A stretch of 58,154 nucleotides of DNA from Diatrype stigma. Its lineage: Eukaryota; Ascomycota; Sordariomycetes; Xylariales; Diatrypaceae. The stretch lies in assembly GCA_022225965.2 (NCBI GenBank), contig JAKJXP020000171.1:1-58154 (forward strand), in the 5' to 3' direction. The number at the start of each line of letters is the position of its first letter. Position 1 is the stretch's first letter. Shown here one piece after another: positions 12,758 through 24,724 of this stretch. The position numbers and the translations under genes were made by a program. The notes below the pieces were generated by a model. It saw only the letters and a program-made list of their open reading frames with translations, had not been told where the DNA came from and searched no databases.

Positions 12758-15230
12758 ATGGCATCATCGTCAACAACAGCAACTGTCCCTCGGCCTGAAT
12801 ATCAGCATTTCGTTCCTCAGTTTCTGCTGCGAAATTTCGCTCACCCTTATAGGCCTTCAAATAATGGCCCTCGCCGACGCAGAGGGCCGAAGAAGAATGG
12901 CGCGAAGATGTACACTGGGGATCCGGTAGTCAATCACGTAAATCTTCTTGTTGAGCCCTTTCGTATCGAGGAGACTTTGGTGAAGCGCATTCTGGGCGCC
13001 AACGACATGTACCAAGATGCGAGTCAACCGACAGCGAAGCAGCAGCGTCACATCGAAAGCTTGTTCGGCAAGCTAGAAAGCGAGGCCAGCCCCATATTCC
13101 GCAAGATCGTGAAGGCGTTCGAGAAGGGAGATGCGGGTTTATGGATCACGCGCCAGGAAAGGAACCGCATCCGTAAGTTCCTGTTCTTGCTGAAATACCG
13201 CGGATCGACATTCCACCGGAGATTCTACCACGTCAATGCCTCCGATTACAACTGCGACGATCAGGAAGGGCTCCGCGATTACATGCGCGACAAGGGGTTC
13301 GAGAGGCCGGTGGATGTGTGGTTTAACAATATCAAGGTCATAGCGGAGCTCGATATGGACGTCGAGCAGAGGGAGTGGATGGCCTATCTTCTCGACCACA
13401 TCTACCCGACGGACGCCACGTGGTTCGTATCGCACGTTCAAACCATGTACATGGCGATATGCTCGCCGTCGGGCCCCAGCGAGGAGTTCGTACTCACCGA
13501 TAACAGCTATAACGTTTTCGAGGGGGTAAACAGTTTCATCACGAACCCGAAGACCGCAAAGTCCAAGTCTAGCACCTGGGTCAATTTCCACGAGTTCGCG
13601 CCGATTTCGCCGAAGTTGATGATCGTGCTGAGGAGCTTCATCATGCCTGTGCCAGAAGAAGACGGAAATGAGGACACGAAAGAGGAGCGGGACTGGTGGC
13701 GTCGCAATGCGGTAGATTGTTATTTCGGGCATGGTAGAAAGTCCGACCTGGAAGACTTGCCCATCCGGAAGCCACGCAACAACTACAGTGAGATCGTCAA
13801 CGGCCAAGTGAGACTCATCAACAAGGACTGGAAGAAATCCAAGGGTGACAAGTTCTGCTTCAGTTTCTTCCGCATCGGTACAGAACATGTCAACAAGATC
13901 AACAGCTACATGCTGGAAAACGCGCACGCCTGTACGAGCGTGATTTTTGGATCCAGAGACAGCTTCGCAAAGACCCTAGAGTGGTATATGACGGCACCAT
14001 GCGACTATATGAAGAAGGTACTGGGGGAGACGGAAGGCCAAAAGTTGAGACTGCTCAAGAACCTTGGGGCGTTGATGAATTCGTTGGGATCGAGCGCGGA
14101 CCCCGTCTGGGACGAGTCGCCGAAAGCGCAGCCGTTACTTTCGGAGTTCGAGCAGATGGAGCTCATGAACGAGGGAATGCAAGTGGTCGGTGATATGATG
14201 ACTGATTCATTGAAGGAGTCTGAGACCAAGCTCAACCCTGCCTACTTGGCCCTTGGTATGAATGCAACCCCCCGCCCCTGAGCCCCTTCTCTTCCTTGCA
14301 TGTTTCAATCTGATATTGACGCTCGAATGAATTCAGGTGGTAGTCTAGACACATTTTTCTATGATCACGAGCAAAGCAATAGAATGCTGAAGTTGCGAAT
14401 CAAGTTAGATTCCTGGTCCCAGGGGGTACCCGAGTCTATTCGGGAAAGAAATAGGGTCTTATTGACAGACGCATATATGCAGCTTCCGCCCCCGCGAGTA
14501 TGGCTCTACTCACAGAAGGTCAAATTCAAGATACTCTACCACAGCGAAGAGGTGGATATCAAGGCGGAACTAGAAAGCGGCAGGTGGCCATTGGACTCGC
14601 CAGAAGACATCATTGCCGAAGGTAAATATTTAACATAGTAGGGTGATGTCCGCCAGGAGACACTGCTGACAGGAACAACATAGCGGCATGTCGTCTGGTC
14701 GAAAACAAGGCGAAGTTGAACCGTCTCATTTACAACACCGCACTGAACAGCGGCGAGCGGGAGAAGAACCCAGCCTTCAACCCTTGGGTAAACGTTACTG
14801 TCAACACGCCAAGATGGCCATCTCTGGTCATGCAGACGGACAAGTTCATCTCCCTACCTGGTAAGCCTGCCTACATTATATGCGAGAGGCAAATTGACCT
14901 ACTAACGAACACGAAGGGCAACTCAGAGAATGCGGTAAGGACCACGTATCTATAATACGGGAGAGTTTCGATTGACAATTTGAAGGCATCCCCAGTGTTG
15001 AGCATCTGGCAAGAGAGGAAGAGCGACGGATCATCGAGCGGCAGCTCTACCGCGCAGAGGCTTTCAACAGCCCTTTCTACGACGAGGCGGTAAAGGTCGA
15101 GCTCTTGACGCGTATCTGCGTGCGGCCGAAGTTCAGGCGCGCGATCGGTGACGAGGTGGGGCCCGGCCTCCTGAAGAAGATGGAGGCTGTGTTTTTCGAT
15201 TTCACATATCCAGCGCCTCCTGTGCGATAG
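12758..15230 (+). CDS. DUF4238-family protein of unknown function
   Basis: Five exons: 12758-14255, 14337-14621, 14684-14860, 14917-14934 (only 18 nt) and 14986-15230. All introns are GT-AG, 51-81 bp, in phase 1, several with GAC or CTAAC branch sites; 740 residues. The N-terminus carries the DUF4238 hallmark HFVPQFLLRNF (about residues 17-27), followed by the family's typical helical body with WITRQERNRIRKFL (about 129-142), WFVSHVQTMYMAI and LTDNSYNVFEG (about 249-259), and FAPISPKLMIVLRS. The part after about residue 500 is a helical extension with no domain I recognise. No signal peptide or membrane segment. DUF4238 occurs in bacteria and fungi and has no established biochemical role, so no function is claimed. 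The micro-exon joins as LPGQLRECGIPSVEHL and keeps the frame open, which supports it. Confidence 0.82.
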
Positions 15231-15505
15231 GTAGGTGGGAGATCCCGCCAGGAAAGGTGACTACGGACGGGCTTTCGCAGGTAGACTTCCCTGTTACATG
15301 TAGCTAGACCCATCTCTCAAGTGTCTGATAATCTGATAAAAGACCATGCCATAGGGATGTATACCTGGCAGTACATTCACCATTGCAATTGCTAGTTTCC
15401 CAACCGATTTTGTATATTAAGTCAATCTAAGGATCGGTATCTAATGCCCAAATTCTATCAGAACGAAGAGAACCAATTGTGAAACTCCTGCCAAAGTTGC
15501 ATCTA

Positions 15506-17552
15506 CTAGTCGGAGGTGACATCCTCCATATCACGAGCTGGAAGCCGCGAGAATCCTTTCCTTGGACCAAGGTCTCGAAGACCCAGCACTGTGGCCACGG
15601 CTGCTGCCAGTAAAAGCGCGGCACAGAACAAGAATACAGTTTGTCGATGCTCTCCTATTCGTATAACATGCTCATTAGTTCTTGTACGTCCGTAGGCCGT
15701 CTATGAAATACAAATGCGCGTGAACAGAGGCAAGAAAGGGGGAAAGGGGGAAAAGGGGGTAAAAGGGGGGACCCACCTCCGCGACCACTTGTAGTACACA
15801 GCGCCACCACGACGAATACGAACAACGGAATGTTCATGATGCCATAAATGCTGGCGCGACCCTCGTCGCTAACGATAGCGCTTCGATGATATGCGATACT
15901 GGGTACATATATACCATTGCAGGCCTCGAGGAGAAGGAACGCTGCAAAAAGGGACGACTCGGCACGCGCGAAGGCTGCAACAAGGAAGCTAGCGGCCGCT
16001 ATAAATAGTGCCATGGCCAGAAGACGGGTCGGTGTTAAGACAGCAGTGATTCGATGCTTCCAGTAAGAGCGGACCTTTTCACTTCTGATCCCGCCCTCAG
16101 ATTTCAGGGGTGAACTGACGTCTATGTCGGCGTGGGCGCGAGCCTTAGGGCGGTAGTGATGGTGATGATGTTGACGAGCTAATGCGTTGAACAGGAGCGC
16201 CCCGAGGACCATAGTCCCCATGAAACACGCGAATGTCACACCATAGGGGACAGCATCAGATGCTTCGTCTTCTTCATCCGGGTTCTCTCGTGCATGCGCC
16301 TCCTGTAGCGAGCCAGGCCAGAAGAACATCAGGAGAAAGATAGTCCCCTCGAAACAGCACGACACGAAGCTCAGAACCCAGACTCGGGCATCCTTCAGCG
16401 ACTCCCTGGCGTTCCCAGACTGAGCGACGATTTGCAGCGTAGTAACCTCGTCTAGCTCGCTGCGAGGTACATCATCCGCGATTTTTGCACAGCAGTCATG
16501 CTTCACTCCCGTGCCATGGTTCTCGTTCCAAGTACGTAGCATGAGTACAGCAGCGCAGACATCTAGGGCCTACGCATGTCATTGCCAAGGCAATTTGATC
16601 AGCTAATAGATCCAGGATAAAGTCGACAATAGGAAAGGAAAGCACCATGAACAAGAGTTCGAGTCAAATACAGGTAAAACTCACCATGCCAAAGAAAAAC
16701 GGATCCGTCTTCGACCCAAGAGCCAGCACGACACAGTGAGAGAGCACACCGGCCGAGATAGCCGTGATGCAATTTGCGGTGGTCATGAGGCCGAACATAG
16801 CAGCGAGGCCCCCCATCCCCGGTCGAGGCCCCCCTTTTTTCTCCCCATCCTCCCCACCTTCATCGCCGTCATCGAGGTTCCGCGCGTTCCACTCGGCGAC
16901 CATCCAGCTCTCGAACGCGGTCCAGAGCAGCGTGATGGCGACGCCGCCGACGACGCGGCCGAGGGCGAGGACGCGCAGGTCGTCGGACAGCACCGACGCC
17001 GACGCCAGGCAGTGGATGGCGCAGAAGGCGAGGCAGGCGGCGCGCCGCCCGAAGCGGTCGGCCAGCCAGCCCGTCACGAAGGCCGTCGCGGCTGCGGACG
17101 CGTAGGCCGCCGTGTAGAGGAGCGCCACGGTGGACTCGGACAGGCCCTTCTCGTCGCGCAGGAGCGTGTACATGTAGGGGCCCTTTTTTGGGATTGGTGC
17201 ATTGCACGGGTCAGTTCGTTCGTAGAGGAAGCGACGGCTGATATCACGGAGATCACCATGCTGGGAGCAGGGGGTAGAAGAGAGGAGAGGAGATGCAGAA
17301 CTGGGCTTGCTATCTACTCACTTGTAGCCATTCCGAGCCCATCACGAGAAGATACACCTGCAGGAACGTCCTGCGGAACTTCCTGGCCTCATCGCCGCGG
17401 CGGTCACTCGAGGGGGTTTTCTCTTCTGGGTCCCTTCTTGCGAACCCATAAGCGCTCCTCCTGAATGGCCTGAGCCAGAAGTTGTGCCCGGCTGCGAACG
17501 CGATGGTGGGCACGAGGATCAGGAGCCCGATCCAGTATATGTCGAGAGCCAT
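15506..17552 (-). CDS. MFS transporter of the MFSD5 / molybdate-anion transporter family
   Basis: Minus-strand model: exons 17552-17322, 17182-16685, 16569-15777 and 15654-15506, with introns of 139, 115 and 122 bp (all GT-AG on the minus strand); 556 residues. Exon 1 ends EWLQ and joins GPYMYTLL, the conserved (E/D)WLQGPY motif of this family. The MFS A-motif-like loop follows (TGWLADRFGRR), then GRVVGG and FESWMVAEWN, also family hallmarks. About 12 membrane segments are visible, split by a hydrophilic central loop that contains a short His run (HHHHHYRP). The C-terminus, HRQTVFLFCAALL then GFSRLPARD, is reached by the third splice. Human MFSD5 and algal MOT2 in this family are linked to molybdate uptake; the substrate here is inferred from family only. 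It converges on the DUF4238 gene, with 275 bp between the two stop codons. Confidence 0.85.
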
Positions 17553-19578
17553 CCTTTTTCGTTTTTCTGTACAGGTTTCTCGCCTCTTTCTCAGTGAACT
17601 CGGTGCGGCACTTGGACATCGATCGGCCAGTGTCTCCTTGAGATCAACCTGCTGTGCGAAAAAGGCAACCGAGGACGGAAGCGTGTAGGGTGGGAGCTCG
17701 TGCGGGCCTGTTTATTGTTTTGAGTCTTTCATCCCTAGCAATGAACACTTAGCATTCCTACCGTTTGAGTTGCGGATCGGCATCCTTACTCATTGATGTC
17801 TCAGGCGGATAGGTGTTCAGGTGGAACGCGAAGGCACTAATACCCAGACGCCCCCTGGGTAGAAATACATTCATAGTACATCACTCCTCCCATGCCAATA
17901 TCATGTCTTACCTACAGAATTACTATTGATCCATAGGTTGCGGTTGACTTATTGACTGAGGTAATTTATACCACATGTGGAAGATTCTGGGTGTAAAGGA
18001 AAATTGTCATGCAATAAAAGGGGTGTCCTCTTTTCCTACGACTGCGCAGAAAATGCTTAATTCATAAATACCCGACACAATACGTAAGCCAACATAAAAG
18101 ATAAGTATATAAGAATGTCAGAGATCCTTACTCAACTGAAGCAGTCACTATTAGATCGGTATAACCTAGCGATGACCATTGCTTCCTCGGTCCTTCAATA
18201 AGGGGACAGACCCGGGCTGGAACAGCCCTCGAGCAAGTCAGACGTGATTTTCCTGCCAGTAAACGACGAAGGCGAAGAGCTAGTCGACATGGAACATCCG
18301 TAATTATCATTCGCTCGTGGTGTTGATAGGCTTACCCCCAGGCTTCCCCCCAGAACTGTTCATTTTGATCATCTCTAAGAGACCGCTACCGTCAAGCGTA
18401 GTAAAGAGTTACAGCGTCCATTTCAGCTCAACATGCTGTCCCTAAGGATTGTGCTACTGGAAATATACTTCGGCACGCCGCTGGAAAGCAGAAATTCGAA
18501 GGCTGCTGATGGGTCAACCTCCGAGCTTGACGTGGGAGCTGGCCGTATAGTAGTGGAACCGTGAATGTGAACGTAGTGGGCTGCCGGCAACCTGACAAAT
18601 GCCTTCAAGAAACCGTCACAATCTGCCTGCAGTGCTACTTATATCCGTTGGCGTCTTTTAACAATGCCACATTCAACGAGGCGGTGAGAAGGCAGTTTCA
18701 CTTGACCCTCTGGAAGGTGAGATGTGATTTTCTATTGGGCGATTTTTAGTATAGGGTCCTTGGACACATATAAGTCGTACCCTCTGGGTCTGACGTTGCG
18801 AAGATTATAGCTCTCCTATCTAGTGCGTTCCAGTTGCGATAAGCACCAAGACGTGATATGTTCACGAGTTCTTGTATACATTATATATACCTATCATATA
18901 AGCTTACTTGGGCAGGAGGGGTGTTAAAGACCTAGTAGGTAGATTCAATATCATCGATTTATTTTGAGGACTCCATGACACTCCCATGTTGTAGGGTACG
19001 GATTGATAGATGTTGCTTTGCCGTAGTCGGTGTGATGAGTTGGAAATCTGCGTAGTCGATGGAAGGATGTGGGAAAGCCGTTTTGCTTAGAAATCAAAGG
19101 TGATTACCAAGCTATACTGATGCCCCCTGAACACCAAATCTGCAATGGTATGATTCATATCACTGCAGATTATCGAATATGTAATCTTGAATGTTCTCAC
19201 CTGACCAATGGAACTCCAATTGAAGATGTAATGAATGCTTTTTTTTTCTTCTTTTTTTCATGCCTTTAACCTTTAGAATTGGTGCAGATTTCCAGGAGGT
19301 AGTCTGATGATAAAGCATGTAATGACCACCACAACGCAGGAGTCCTCACTCAGCACACTGCCAAACAATCATCAAACCTATCTAGGTCGCTGAATAAGAA
19401 ACCATTTGAACAGTAAACTAAGATTCGATTATACGGCCGTGAATATGATAAAAACCACATATTTCCAGGTGGTCTTGTTCACCACCACCACTTCAATTTC
19501 AGACACTCTATCATACAGCCGCTAGCTCACACTATCGCTACCCCTATACTCCCTTCAGGTAGTTCTCACTCAAACGGA
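17553..19578. other. Intergenic region between divergent genes
   Basis: About 2 kb separating the minus-strand transporter from the plus-strand NmrA-like gene, so it holds both promoters. Short open frames at 18128-18310 and 18423-18749 lack any protein-like signature. A T-rich tract lies at about 19239-19260. No RNA gene seen. Confidence 0.5.
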
Positions 19579-20618
19579 ATGGCCCCTGTGATCAAAACCG
19601 TCGCCGTCCTCGGTGTAAGTCAAGCAACTCCTACTGTAAGCAGTACGACGAACAACAGTTTGGCTAATATCGCAACCAACAGGCTACCAGTAGCATCGGC
19701 GGTCCCACGCTGAAAGCTCTCCTAGCTACTGGCAAGTTCAAGGTCACTGCGCTGGTCCGGCCGGGCTCCTCGCACGTGTTCCCCAGCGAGGTCGCGGTGA
19801 AGGAAGTAAACCTGTACTCCTTCGAGTCCGTAGTCTCGGCCCTGCGCGGCCAAGACGCCGTCGTCAACGAGACCGGGATCATGGACACGGCCGTGCACAC
19901 GCGGCTGATCGACGCGGCGGCGGCGGCCGGCGTGTACCGCCTGATCCCCACCGAGTTCGGCATGGAGTACGACCCGGCGACGACGGCCCAGCTGTTCCCC
20001 GTCTTCGCGTACAAGATACAGACGCTGGCGTACCTGAAGGAGGTGACGTCCAAGAAGAGGGAAACGCCCGAGGGCGAGGGCAGCAGCAACAGGCTGACCT
20101 GGACGGCCATCTCGACCGGCCCGTTCCTCGACTGGTCGCTCGACCTGGGCTTCCTGGGCGTCGACGTGAAGCGCAAGCGGGCGCAGCTCACGGACGGGGG
20201 GCTCGTGGCGCTCGCGCAGACGACGCTCGCGGACATCGGGCGCGCGGTGGCCGGCGCGCTGCTGCGCGCGGCCGAGACGGAGAACCGGCACGTGTACGTC
20301 CGGTCCGCGACGAAGTCGCAGAGCGAGCTGCTGGCGCTGGCGCAGGACGCGCTCGGCGGCGACGGCGAGGGCTGGGAGGTCGCGGCGGAGAACGGCCGCG
20401 AGAAGTACGAGTGGGCGATGGCGGAGCTGGCCAGGGGCAACTTCACCTGGGACGTCGGCATGTACCAGATCCGCTACGCGGTCAACGAGCCCAAGTACGC
20501 GTACGCGTGGGCGGTGAATTCGCGGGACCGCGACGATAATGCCCTGCTGGGGCTGGAGGGGGGCATGTCGGATGAGCAGATCAAGGAGATGATTAGGGAG
20601 ATTGCAGGGAGGAAGTAG
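19579..20618 (+). CDS. NmrA-like / isoflavone reductase-like NAD(P)-binding protein
   Basis: Two exons (19579-19614 and 19683-20618) with a 68-bp GTAAGT...CAG intron; 323 residues. The first 12-residue exon ends VAVLG and the splice completes the Rossmann dinucleotide-binding loop GATSSIGG (residues 12-19), which confirms the join. Downstream hallmarks are ALVRPGSS (NADP phosphate-binding-type Arg), the acidic and hydrophobic core around QDAVVNETG, and RLIPTEFGM, typical of the isoflavone reductase / phenylcoumaran benzylic ether reductase branch. Lys123 in YKIQTLAYL sits where those enzymes have their catalytic Lys. The C-terminal half is the substrate-binding domain and is extremely GC3-rich. 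Fungal members either reduce small molecules with NADPH or sense redox as NmrA-type regulators; the sequence cannot settle which. No adjacent genes suggest a metabolite cluster. Confidence 0.85.
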
Positions 20619-21288
20619 TGAAGAGCGCGCGAGCATCGCCCTTTTTTCTTTACTTGGTCAGATCGGTTTCGCCCAGATATACGGACCATGGAAACAGCAG
20701 ATAATCCATATTGGAAAATATTCATTCGCTCTTCTAAATAGTGCCATTCCTAGGTTGTTACGAGCTCCGTAGGAAGATTTCAGGGGGCAAGTAATCACGC
20801 CAAAAGTCTGGCCCCATCGATAACGCCTCTTGACGCTTAAGTCTTGATACCCTCACCAACTTATGAAGAAATGAATCGTCGTTCCCTTTAACAAGTTCCC
20901 GAGTGGCAGTACAATTCTGAAGAAGTGAAATGACTATCGGCTACGCATAGGTAGCGAGGCAGTCGTATTATGTCTGGGCAGGAATGTTGACTGCGGATAT
21001 CGTTCGATTCGATGCATTTATCGCATCTTGAAGTATGTGAATAACTGCATATACTGTTTAAGCACATGTCACCGTATATTGCATATGTGTAATTTCCTGC
21101 TTACCTAGCTGCCTACTGTAGCTACTTTCGTATCGTCCCTACATTGTCCGATTGTCGTCATCGCTCAACAATCAACTACACCAACCAGATTTGGCCCATA
21201 CAGCTACAGTTACAGGTTTAGCTACAGGTACGGCTATCGCGCCAACTTTCCCATTTGCGCACCTACCTGTTGTACTCCGTTCACTATC
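20619..21288. other. Intergenic spacer
   Basis: 3' flank of the NmrA-like gene and promoter of the Cwf19-like gene. A GTTCGATTC tRNA B-box-like word at about 21001-21020 has no matching acceptor stem or A box, so no tRNA is called. Confidence 0.5.
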
Positions 21289-23451
21289 ATGGACGGTCTC
21301 GACGAATTCGAGAAGAGTCTCGCAGCTGAAAAGGCCGAAAGAGAACGCGAGGAAGAAAAGAAGCATCGAAAACACCGACATCACCACCACCGACGAGACC
21401 GCTCGGCGGAAAGGGATCGCGATGGGCACCGCCACAAATCCCACCGCTCGCACGACCGGGACGACCGCAACGACGAGGATGGGCATAGGCATAAGCGATC
21501 ACGACGCGAGCACAAGGAGCACCGACGGGGCGAAAATGATCACGGTCGCGACTCGGCGAAACATTCCCACGTGAAAGCTTCCGATGTCAAGGAAGATCTG
21601 CCGCTTCCTAACGAGGAAATCACCGCGGAAGACTCCGAAAAGCCTGCGTCTACGAAGCCTTTAGTGCGCGACTCTTGGATGACGGACCCATCTGCCATCG
21701 ACATCGACTACGTACAGAGGGGGGCTAAGCAGTCCAAGGCGTCGCCTCCACCGAAGCAGCAGCCTAAACGGGACATCCACGCCAGAGAGATCAATGCTGC
21801 CCCGCTTCAAGCCTTGAATGACGGGAAGTCGTTGGACGAGCTCGATGTTCCCGCACAGCACGAAGTCGACTATAAGTTTGGCGATGGCGGGTCCCAGTGG
21901 CGGATGACGAAGCTGAACGGCGTCTACAGAACGGCGGAAGAGACTAGCCGTCCGGTAGAGGCAGTGGCCGTCGAGAGGTATGGCGGCTTGCGAGAGTTCG
22001 ACGATGCCCGCGAGGAGAAGATCGAGCTGGATCGGCGGAGGGTTTACGGGGAGGGCTACGTCGGAAAGGAAAAGCCGAGCGGCGAGATATTCCAGGAGCG
22101 AAAGCTAGATATGGGCATCCATGAGACACGGGATGGTTCGACACGACCAGCAGAAACAGAGCTGGAACAAGGAGTCGTCATCCCGGACGACCCGTCTAGT
22201 CACACCACCACGACTACCCGTATCGACCAGACAACGCTGAACCACCTGAGAGCGCGGATGATGAAGGCGAAGCTGAAGAAAGCGCCAGACGCCGCCAAGC
22301 TCGAAGCGGAGTTCAACCAGGCAGCAGCCGCGTATAAGGCACAGGGCCCCCCGGAAGCCGTCGTCCTCAACGTGATGGAGAACCGCATGCTGGCGGGCAC
22401 GCGGGCGGAAGCGAAGGCCGTCGACACGAAGCGGGGCCGCGAGCGGGGGCTCGTGGAGGAGAACGACGAGATGTCGATCGAGGATATGGTGCGCGAGGAG
22501 CGGCGGACACGGGGCCAGGGTGCCGGTGGTGGGAGCGACGGCCTGCGGCTGGCGGAGCGGATCGCCAAGGACGGCAAGTTCGACAACGACCTCGAGTACA
22601 TGGACGACAACGCCGAGAAGCTGGCCCGCCGCGTGCAGAAGTCGGAGCTGAGCCTGAAGAACGCGGCCGTCGGCGAGTTCCAGCGCACGAACCGGATCCT
22701 GGACACGTGCCCGCTGTGCTTCCACGACGAGGACAACAACAGCGCCAGCGAGCAGCAGCAGCAGCCGGCCGCGCCGGTCGTCTCCCTCGGCACGCGCGTG
22801 TACCTGACGCTGCCGACGGAGCCGGAGCTCGCCGAGGGCGGCGCGGTGCTGGTGCCGCTGCAGCACCGCACGAACCTGCTCGAGTGCGACGACGACGAGT
22901 GGGAGGAGCTGCGCAACTTCATGAAGTGCCTGACGCGCATGTACCACGCGCAGGGGCGCGAGGTGGTGTTCTACGAGAACGCGGCGGCGCCGCGCCGCCG
23001 CCACCCCCACGCGGCCATGCAGGCCGTGCCGATCCCGTGGGACCTGGGCGCCACGGCGCCGGCCTTCTTCCGCGAGGCCATGCTGGCCGCCGACGAGGAG
23101 TGGGCCCAGCACCGCAAGGTCGTGGACACGCGCGGAAAGGGCCGCATGGCGTTCCGCCGCGCCATCGCGAAAGAGGCCCCTTACTTCCACGCCTGGTTCG
23201 ACCTCGATGGCGGGCTCGGCCACGTCGTCGAGGACGAGCGGAGGTGGCCCCGCGGCGACCTGTTCGCCCGCGAGGTGTTGGGCGGCATGCTCGATGTCAT
23301 GCCTGACGTCGTCAAGAGGCAGGGGCGCTGGCGCCGCGGGGATGAGAAGGCGAAGGCGCGGGTCGAGGCGTTTCGGAAAAGGTGGCGGATGTTCGACTGG
23401 ACGAGGGTTTTGACGGAGGGACAGGGAGAGGGGCAGGGCCAGGGGCAGTGA
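21289..23451 (+). CDS. cwf19: Cwf19-like splicing / lariat-debranching cofactor
   Basis: Intronless, 720 residues. The N-terminus (about 20-110) is a highly charged Arg/Lys/His/Asp/Glu region with runs such as KHRHHHHRRDRS, typical of spliceosome-associated proteins. The middle (about 110-450) is hydrophilic with scattered short conserved blocks such as RDSWMTDPSAID. The C-terminus holds the two Cwf19-like domains: CwfJ_C_1 from about 455, with CPLCFH (Cys474, Cys477, His479) and the HIT-like PLQHRTNLLE around His526, and CwfJ_C_2 from about 600 to 700 with APYFHAWFDLDGG and the WRMFDWT end. Yeast and human relatives (Drn1, CWF19L) bind the intron lariat and help the debranching enzyme, so a nuclear role in lariat turnover is likely. 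The start ATG heads the conserved MDGLDEFEKSL. Base composition shifts at about 22.35 kb: the 3' half is much more GC-rich. Confidence 0.88.
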   Translation: MDGLDEFEKSLAAEKAEREREEEKKHRKHRHHHHRRDRSAERDRDGHRHKSHRSHDRDDRNDEDGHRHKRSRREHKEHRRGENDHGRDSAKHSHVKASDVKEDLPLPNEEITAEDSEKPASTKPLVRDSWMTDPSAIDIDYVQRGAKQSKASPPPKQQPKRDIHAREINAAPLQALNDGKSLDELDVPAQHEVDYKFGDGGSQWRMTKLNGVYRTAEETSRPVEAVAVERYGGLREFDDAREEKIELDRRRVYGEGYVGKEKPSGEIFQERKLDMGIHETRDGSTRPAETELEQGVVIPDDPSSHTTTTTRIDQTTLNHLRARMMKAKLKKAPDAAKLEAEFNQAAAAYKAQGPPEAVVLNVMENRMLAGTRAEAKAVDTKRGRERGLVEENDEMSIEDMVREERRTRGQGAGGGSDGLRLAERIAKDGKFDNDLEYMDDNAEKLARRVQKSELSLKNAAVGEFQRTNRILDTCPLCFHDEDNNSASEQQQQPAAPVVSLGTRVYLTLPTEPELAEGGAVLVPLQHRTNLLECDDDEWEELRNFMKCLTRMYHAQGREVVFYENAAAPRRRHPHAAMQAVPIPWDLGATAPAFFREAMLAADEEWAQHRKVVDTRGKGRMAFRRAIAKEAPYFHAWFDLDGGLGHVVEDERRWPRGDLFAREVLGGMLDVMPDVVKRQGRWRRGDEKAKARVEAFRKRWRMFDWTRVLTEGQGEGQGQGQ

Positions 23452-24115
23452 TAGTGCGTGCATGTGCATATGTCTGTGTTGGCCTTCTAGGCGGATGGTT
23501 ATGTATGAGGAGCGAGATACCTGGGTACGTAGTCAACGTGAGCGGTCAAATTGCGGCGGGCGTGTCGTATAATCAGTTGCTTAAGAACGAAACTACAGGC
23601 TGTGCTTTCTACTACCTCCTGGCTGGCTGGCTGTCGTGGGCTAGTTTACATGTCGGTCCACCTTTCTTTTCTGGAGGGTTCATGCTCGATATGCGCTTCT
23701 AACTAGGGACTGGTTTTCTTTTTGTTTGTTCTGGATGCGCCTGTCCGCTTACATATGGTATTTCATCCATGCCATGCTCGGCGGGTATTCTTTTGCACCT
23801 ATCTCGGGATCCCGAAATTACATAGCTAACCAAGAGCCGCAACAAATGCAATGCGAGACGCCGCGCGTAGCGTGATGCTCAATATTCAGCATCTCAAAAT
23901 GGGTATCGTCTTTATTGAAGATGACCAAAGCTGGCATAAACATAATCAAAAGCTAAACCGGGCTACCAATGCGTATCCATGTTATGTCGTACTGTACCGT
24001 ACCGTACCATACCGTATCACACCTATTCCCAGTTTGTCTTCCACCTCTCCTTCAACGCCCCATTCGTCATTCTCTCCTTCCTTTCTATTTTTATATATTG
24101 GTTTTTTCTTCTCTC
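23452..24115. other. Convergent intergenic region
   Basis: Tail-to-tail spacer between the Cwf19-like gene (plus) and sec11 (minus), expected to hold both 3' UTRs. It includes a GTACCGTACC-type short repeat near 23993-24015. No gene seen. Confidence 0.5.
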
Positions 24116-24724
24116 TCATTCCCGCTGCAGCACGACCAACAAGCCCATCAGGCCCAACATGGCGGTCTTGAGCCAGGGGTGCTCGCTCAGCATGATGGTG
24201 ACGTAGCCGACGAAGGGGATGTAGGCCACGACGCTTCCGATGATGTCGCGGCGCTCGAGGTAGTCCTGGCCGCGGGCATAGAGCTCGGTGTCGTCGGCGG
24301 CGTTGTTGTCGCCCTTGGTGAGCAGCTTGGCGGCGGGGCCGGTGCCGAACCGCCGCACCACCCGGTGCACGATGGGGATCTCCTTGTCCCGCACGTTGTA
24401 CACCACCACCTCGCCCACGTCCGTCTCCGCCACCAGGTTCCGGTTCCACAGGAACAGCAGGTCCCCCCGCTGGAAGGCCGGCTCCATCGAACCCGACAGC
24501 ACGACTACGATTGGCGAGGGGGAGTCGGAGAGCACGGAAAGGCCCTTCCACATCTGCAGGTTTGCGTGCGAAAGTGCGGTCGTTAGCTTGTGTAGGTTGG
24601 CGGGTAGCTAGGTAGCTAGGTAGGTAGCCAGTCAGGCACTCACCATGAATGCGGTCGAGAGGATGAGACCGAAGTTGAGCAGCTGGGCGGCCGCCTGCCG
24701 GGGGTTCTGGAGACTGGACAGCAT
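24116..24724 (-). CDS. sec11: Signal peptidase complex catalytic subunit Sec11
   Basis: Minus-strand, two exons (24724-24644 and 24553-24116) with a 90-bp GTGAGT...CAG intron; 172 residues, normal for Sec11. The N-terminal membrane anchor is [13 protein letters not shown] followed by the start of exon 2 (about 16-34). The catalytic motif SGSMEP has Ser49. The eukaryotic-type His replaces the bacterial Lys at His90 (PIVHRVV), and Asp109 and Asp115 lie in [10 protein letters not shown], matching the residues needed in yeast Sec11. A C-terminal hydrophobic segment (about 150-168) follows. The protein removes signal peptides in the ER lumen as part of the signal peptidase complex. The intron contains a TAGG/TAGC repeat tract (about 24603-24630), like the motif seen in the spacers. 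Confidence 0.95.

Noticed and set aside
20985..21030. tRNA T-arm-like sequence with TTCGATT loop
   Set aside because: The T stem pairs, but no matching acceptor strand, D arm or anticodon arm is present upstream.
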